This document shows, piece after piece, positions 62,427 through 64,000 of a DNA stretch of 64,000 nucleotides. Where the stretch lies: assembly GCF_003208435.1 (NCBI RefSeq), contig NZ_QKMF01000021.1:1-64000 (forward strand), written 5' to 3'. The translations under genes and the position numbers were made by a program. The notes below the pieces were generated by a model, which saw only the letters and a program-made list of their open reading frames with translations, did no database searches and was not told where the DNA came from. Positions within the stretch are counted from its first letter, which is position 1. Each line of letters opens with the position of its first letter. The stretch is from Pelagimonas varians (GTDB lineage Bacteria > Pseudomonadota > Alphaproteobacteria > Rhodobacterales > Rhodobacteraceae).

Positions 62427-63251
62427 TCAATCGTTCAAGGGTTTTTCAATTGTCCCAAGTGCATCTGCCAGACGTTGTGACGCAGAGCCGGGGCGCAATG
62501 GTTTGGGCTGGCTTTCATCCGGCGACCAGCCGGTCAATGTGATCATTTCAAAGGTTGCGGGGATGCGTCCGTCATCGCTGGCATAGGTTTCGGCATAGAT
62601 TTCCATAGCGCGCATCAGCACGGCGCGCCGTGTCGGGCGGCGCAACCGGCCATGTAGCGCGTTGGTTTCGCCCATGGCACGCAATTCGCGCATCAAGTGC
62701 AGGGGGCTTTGGTAAGTGACATTCAGCGCAGCAGCGTCTGCGACAGGTAGGTTCAAACCGGCGCGTTGCAACAAAGCGCCCAGATCGCGGATCTCACCCA
62801 TTGGTGCAACACGGGGCGACAAGCCGCCAGTGACCTCGACCTCGGCTTGTCCTAATGCTGCGCGCAATTCGTGCAGCGTTTCGCCGCCAAACGTCAGCCC
62901 CAAGAACAATCCGTCAGGTCGCAGGGCGCGGCGACATTGAATCAATTGTCCGACGGGGTCATCCGCCCATTGTAGAGCCAGCGCATGTATCACGAGATCA
63001 TGCGCCCCTTCTTTCAGGTCCAGCACTTCATCATCGGAAATAAGGGTCGCGTCAGGGAATTCGGTCGCCCATATTTGGGGAAAAGGAGTCACGATGGCGA
63101 CATCCGTAAACGTTCTGTTAACCATCAATAGCCGATCCTGTACGTCGTCCAGAGCCGTTTCATGCAAGAACAGCGCTGGATGATCGCGCAAAGCGCGGGT
63201 GCGGTTGCGGATCAGGGCTTGGCGGTCGGTCAGGCGTGGTGTTTGGGTCAT
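62427..63251 (-). CDS. SAM-dependent methyltransferase, BioC/NDUFAF5-like
   Basis: 274 residues from MTQTPRLTDRQALIRNRTRAL; a further upstream start overlaps comF and has no RBS. Class I Rossmann fold without the usual N-terminal GxGxG loop clearly visible; DLVIHALALQWADDPVGQLIQ and LRPDGLFLGLTFGGETL are family features. Members of this clade act in complex I assembly or early biotin synthesis. Divergent from comF with an 11-bp gap. Confidence 0.8.
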   Translation of the reverse strand: MTQTPRLTDRQALIRNRTRALRDHPALFLHETALDDVQDRLLMVNRTFTDVAIVTPFPQIWATEFPDATLISDDEVLDLKEGAHDLVIHALALQWADDPVGQLIQCRRALRPDGLFLGLTFGGETLHELRAALGQAEVEVTGGLSPRVAPMGEIRDLGALLQRAGLNLPVADAAALNVTYQSPLHLMRELRAMGETNALHGRLRRPTRRAVLMRAMEIYAETYASDDGRIPATFEMITLTGWSPDESQPKPLRPGSASQRLADALGTIEKPLND

Positions 63252-63262
63252 GAAAGGCAAAT

Positions 63263-63994
63263 ATGATGTGGGCGGCCGGGATGCAAACCCTAGTGCAATT
63301 GGTTTATCCGCCAAGATGCCTTTCGTGCGGTGGTTTGGTTGAAACAGACTTTGGCCTATGCGGAACGTGCTGGCGCGACACGCCATTTATAGCAGGGCTT
63401 TCCTGTGACCTTTGCGGGACCGCATTGCCGGGTCAATCGGATCGGGCGGAACATTGTGACGACTGCCTGAAAACAGAACGTCCATGGACAAAAGGGCGCG
63501 CCGCGATCCAGTACAAGGACAAGGGGCGCCGCATTGTTCTGGCGCTAAAGCACGGCGACAGGCAAGACATCGCAAAACCGGCGGCTAAATGGATGGCAAG
63601 GGTGTCGCGGGACATGGTTCTAGACAACATGCTGGCGGTGCCAATTCCGTTGCATCTGCATCGCCACTTGGCCAGACGCTACAATCAATCGGCGCTTTTG
63701 GCCGAAGCGCTGGCAGCCGAGCTTGGCATTGAATGGTCTCCTGATGCGCTGGCCCGGCCTAGCGCCACACCCAGCCTTGAAGGGAAAACCCGTGAAGAAC
63801 GGTTCGATACACTATCAGGGGGGCTGATTGTGCCGCCCAAACGCGTTGAACAAGTTGCGGGGCGGCCGATCTTGATCGTTGATGATGTTATGACTTCAGG
63901 GGCCACTTTGGCGGCTGCGGCCGAGGCCTGTCTTGCGGTTGGGGCCAGTCAGGTTTTCGTGAGCGTCCTAGCGCGCGTTGCCAAGGACCCCTAA
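63263..63994 (+). CDS. ComF family phosphoribosyltransferase-like protein
   Basis: 243 residues. Zinc-ribbon cysteines at CLSCGG, CGTCWRD, CDLCG and CDDC, then the PRTase domain with the PRPP loop ILIVDDVMTSGATLAAAAE. Bacterial ComF/GntX proteins are linked to DNA uptake, but many non-competent bacteria have one. Ends just inside the window edge. Confidence 0.9.
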   Translation: MMWAAGMQTLVQLVYPPRCLSCGGLVETDFGLCGTCWRDTPFIAGLSCDLCGTALPGQSDRAEHCDDCLKTERPWTKGRAAIQYKDKGRRIVLALKHGDRQDIAKPAAKWMARVSRDMVLDNMLAVPIPLHLHRHLARRYNQSALLAEALAAELGIEWSPDALARPSATPSLEGKTREERFDTLSGGLIVPPKRVEQVAGRPILIVDDVMTSGATLAAAAEACLAVGASQVFVSVLARVAKDP

Positions 63995-64000
63995 CTGCCC

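Noticed and set aside
1-64000. CRISPR array, riboswitch, rRNA or tRNA genes
   Set aside because: I saw no regularly spaced direct repeats, no tRNA cloverleaf and no recognisable riboswitch or rRNA core on either strand. A covariance-model search would be decisive.

Overview
The window looks like an origin-proximal stretch of a circular chromosome from an alphaproteobacterium, most probably a marine Rhodobacteraceae (roseobacter-type) bacterium. The case rests on protein style and gene order: a maf-aroE-coaE-dnaQ block facing a rho-mnmE-mnmG-rsmG-parA-parB block, a FlgE/FlgK/FlgL/FlgI/Mot cluster of alphaproteobacterial type, a cytochrome c2/c550, HrcA-GrpE beside RNase PH/RdgB/HemW, and a Tim44-like/MltA/Smr trio. 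No plasmid, phage or CRISPR signature is present. The only mobile DNA is the N-terminal end of an IS5-type transposase at the left edge, followed by about 1 kb of decayed, gene-free sequence.

Layout. 1-1187: IS end and decayed DNA. 1188-10245 (all minus): motility genes motB, flgE, flgK, flgL, flgI, motA and a large periplasmic AMIN/TPR-like protein. 10454-15985: exopolysaccharide genes (YjbH-like and YjbF-like outer-membrane proteins, a PglC-type sugar transferase, an NAD-epimerase, a Wza-type export lipoprotein). 16087-20700: cytochrome c, IPP isomerase, Smr, MltA, Tim44-like, FxsA and SecB. 20715-23455 (minus): dnaQ, coaE, aroE, maf. 23456-23967: a gene-free, AT-rich, repeat-bearing segment that I interpret as the chromosomal replication origin (oriC). 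23968-30747 (plus): rho, mnmE, mnmG, rsmG, parA, parB, with two perfect 16-bp parS palindromes, one over the mnmG start and one inside the rsmG start. 30767-43615: hemW, rdgB, rph, then hrcA, grpE, mutS, maeB, a PfkB kinase, msrA, an aminotransferase/sulfotransferase pair and an SCP2 protein. 43756-53009: argG, two tandemly duplicated membrane proteins, a threonine dehydratase, an Hpt and response-regulator/phosphatase pair, two Nudix enzymes around Hsp33, and CCA-adding enzyme. 53057-56869: a tiny leader ORF with a hairpin, followed by two overlapping ABC exporter half-transporters. 56937-63994: RlmD-like methyltransferase, a BacNav-type sodium channel, two L,D-transpeptidases flanking a CAP lipoprotein, a small membrane protein, ferrochelatase, a BioC/NDUFAF5-like methyltransferase and ComF.

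How it fits together. The centre is a replication and segregation hub: a candidate oriC with leftward genes on one side and rightward genes on the other, ParA/ParB, and parS within 5 kb. Around it sit growth-coupled functions (tRNA modification, CoA and shikimate steps, protein folding, mismatch repair, nucleotide sanitation). The flanks hold cell-surface functions (flagellum, polysaccharide, murein remodelling, exporters). The features most worth following up are the oriC architecture, the parS sites built into gene starts, the leader peptide/hairpin before the ABC pair, the duplicated promoter-gene unit at 45-46.7 kb, and the aminotransferase/sulfotransferase pair.
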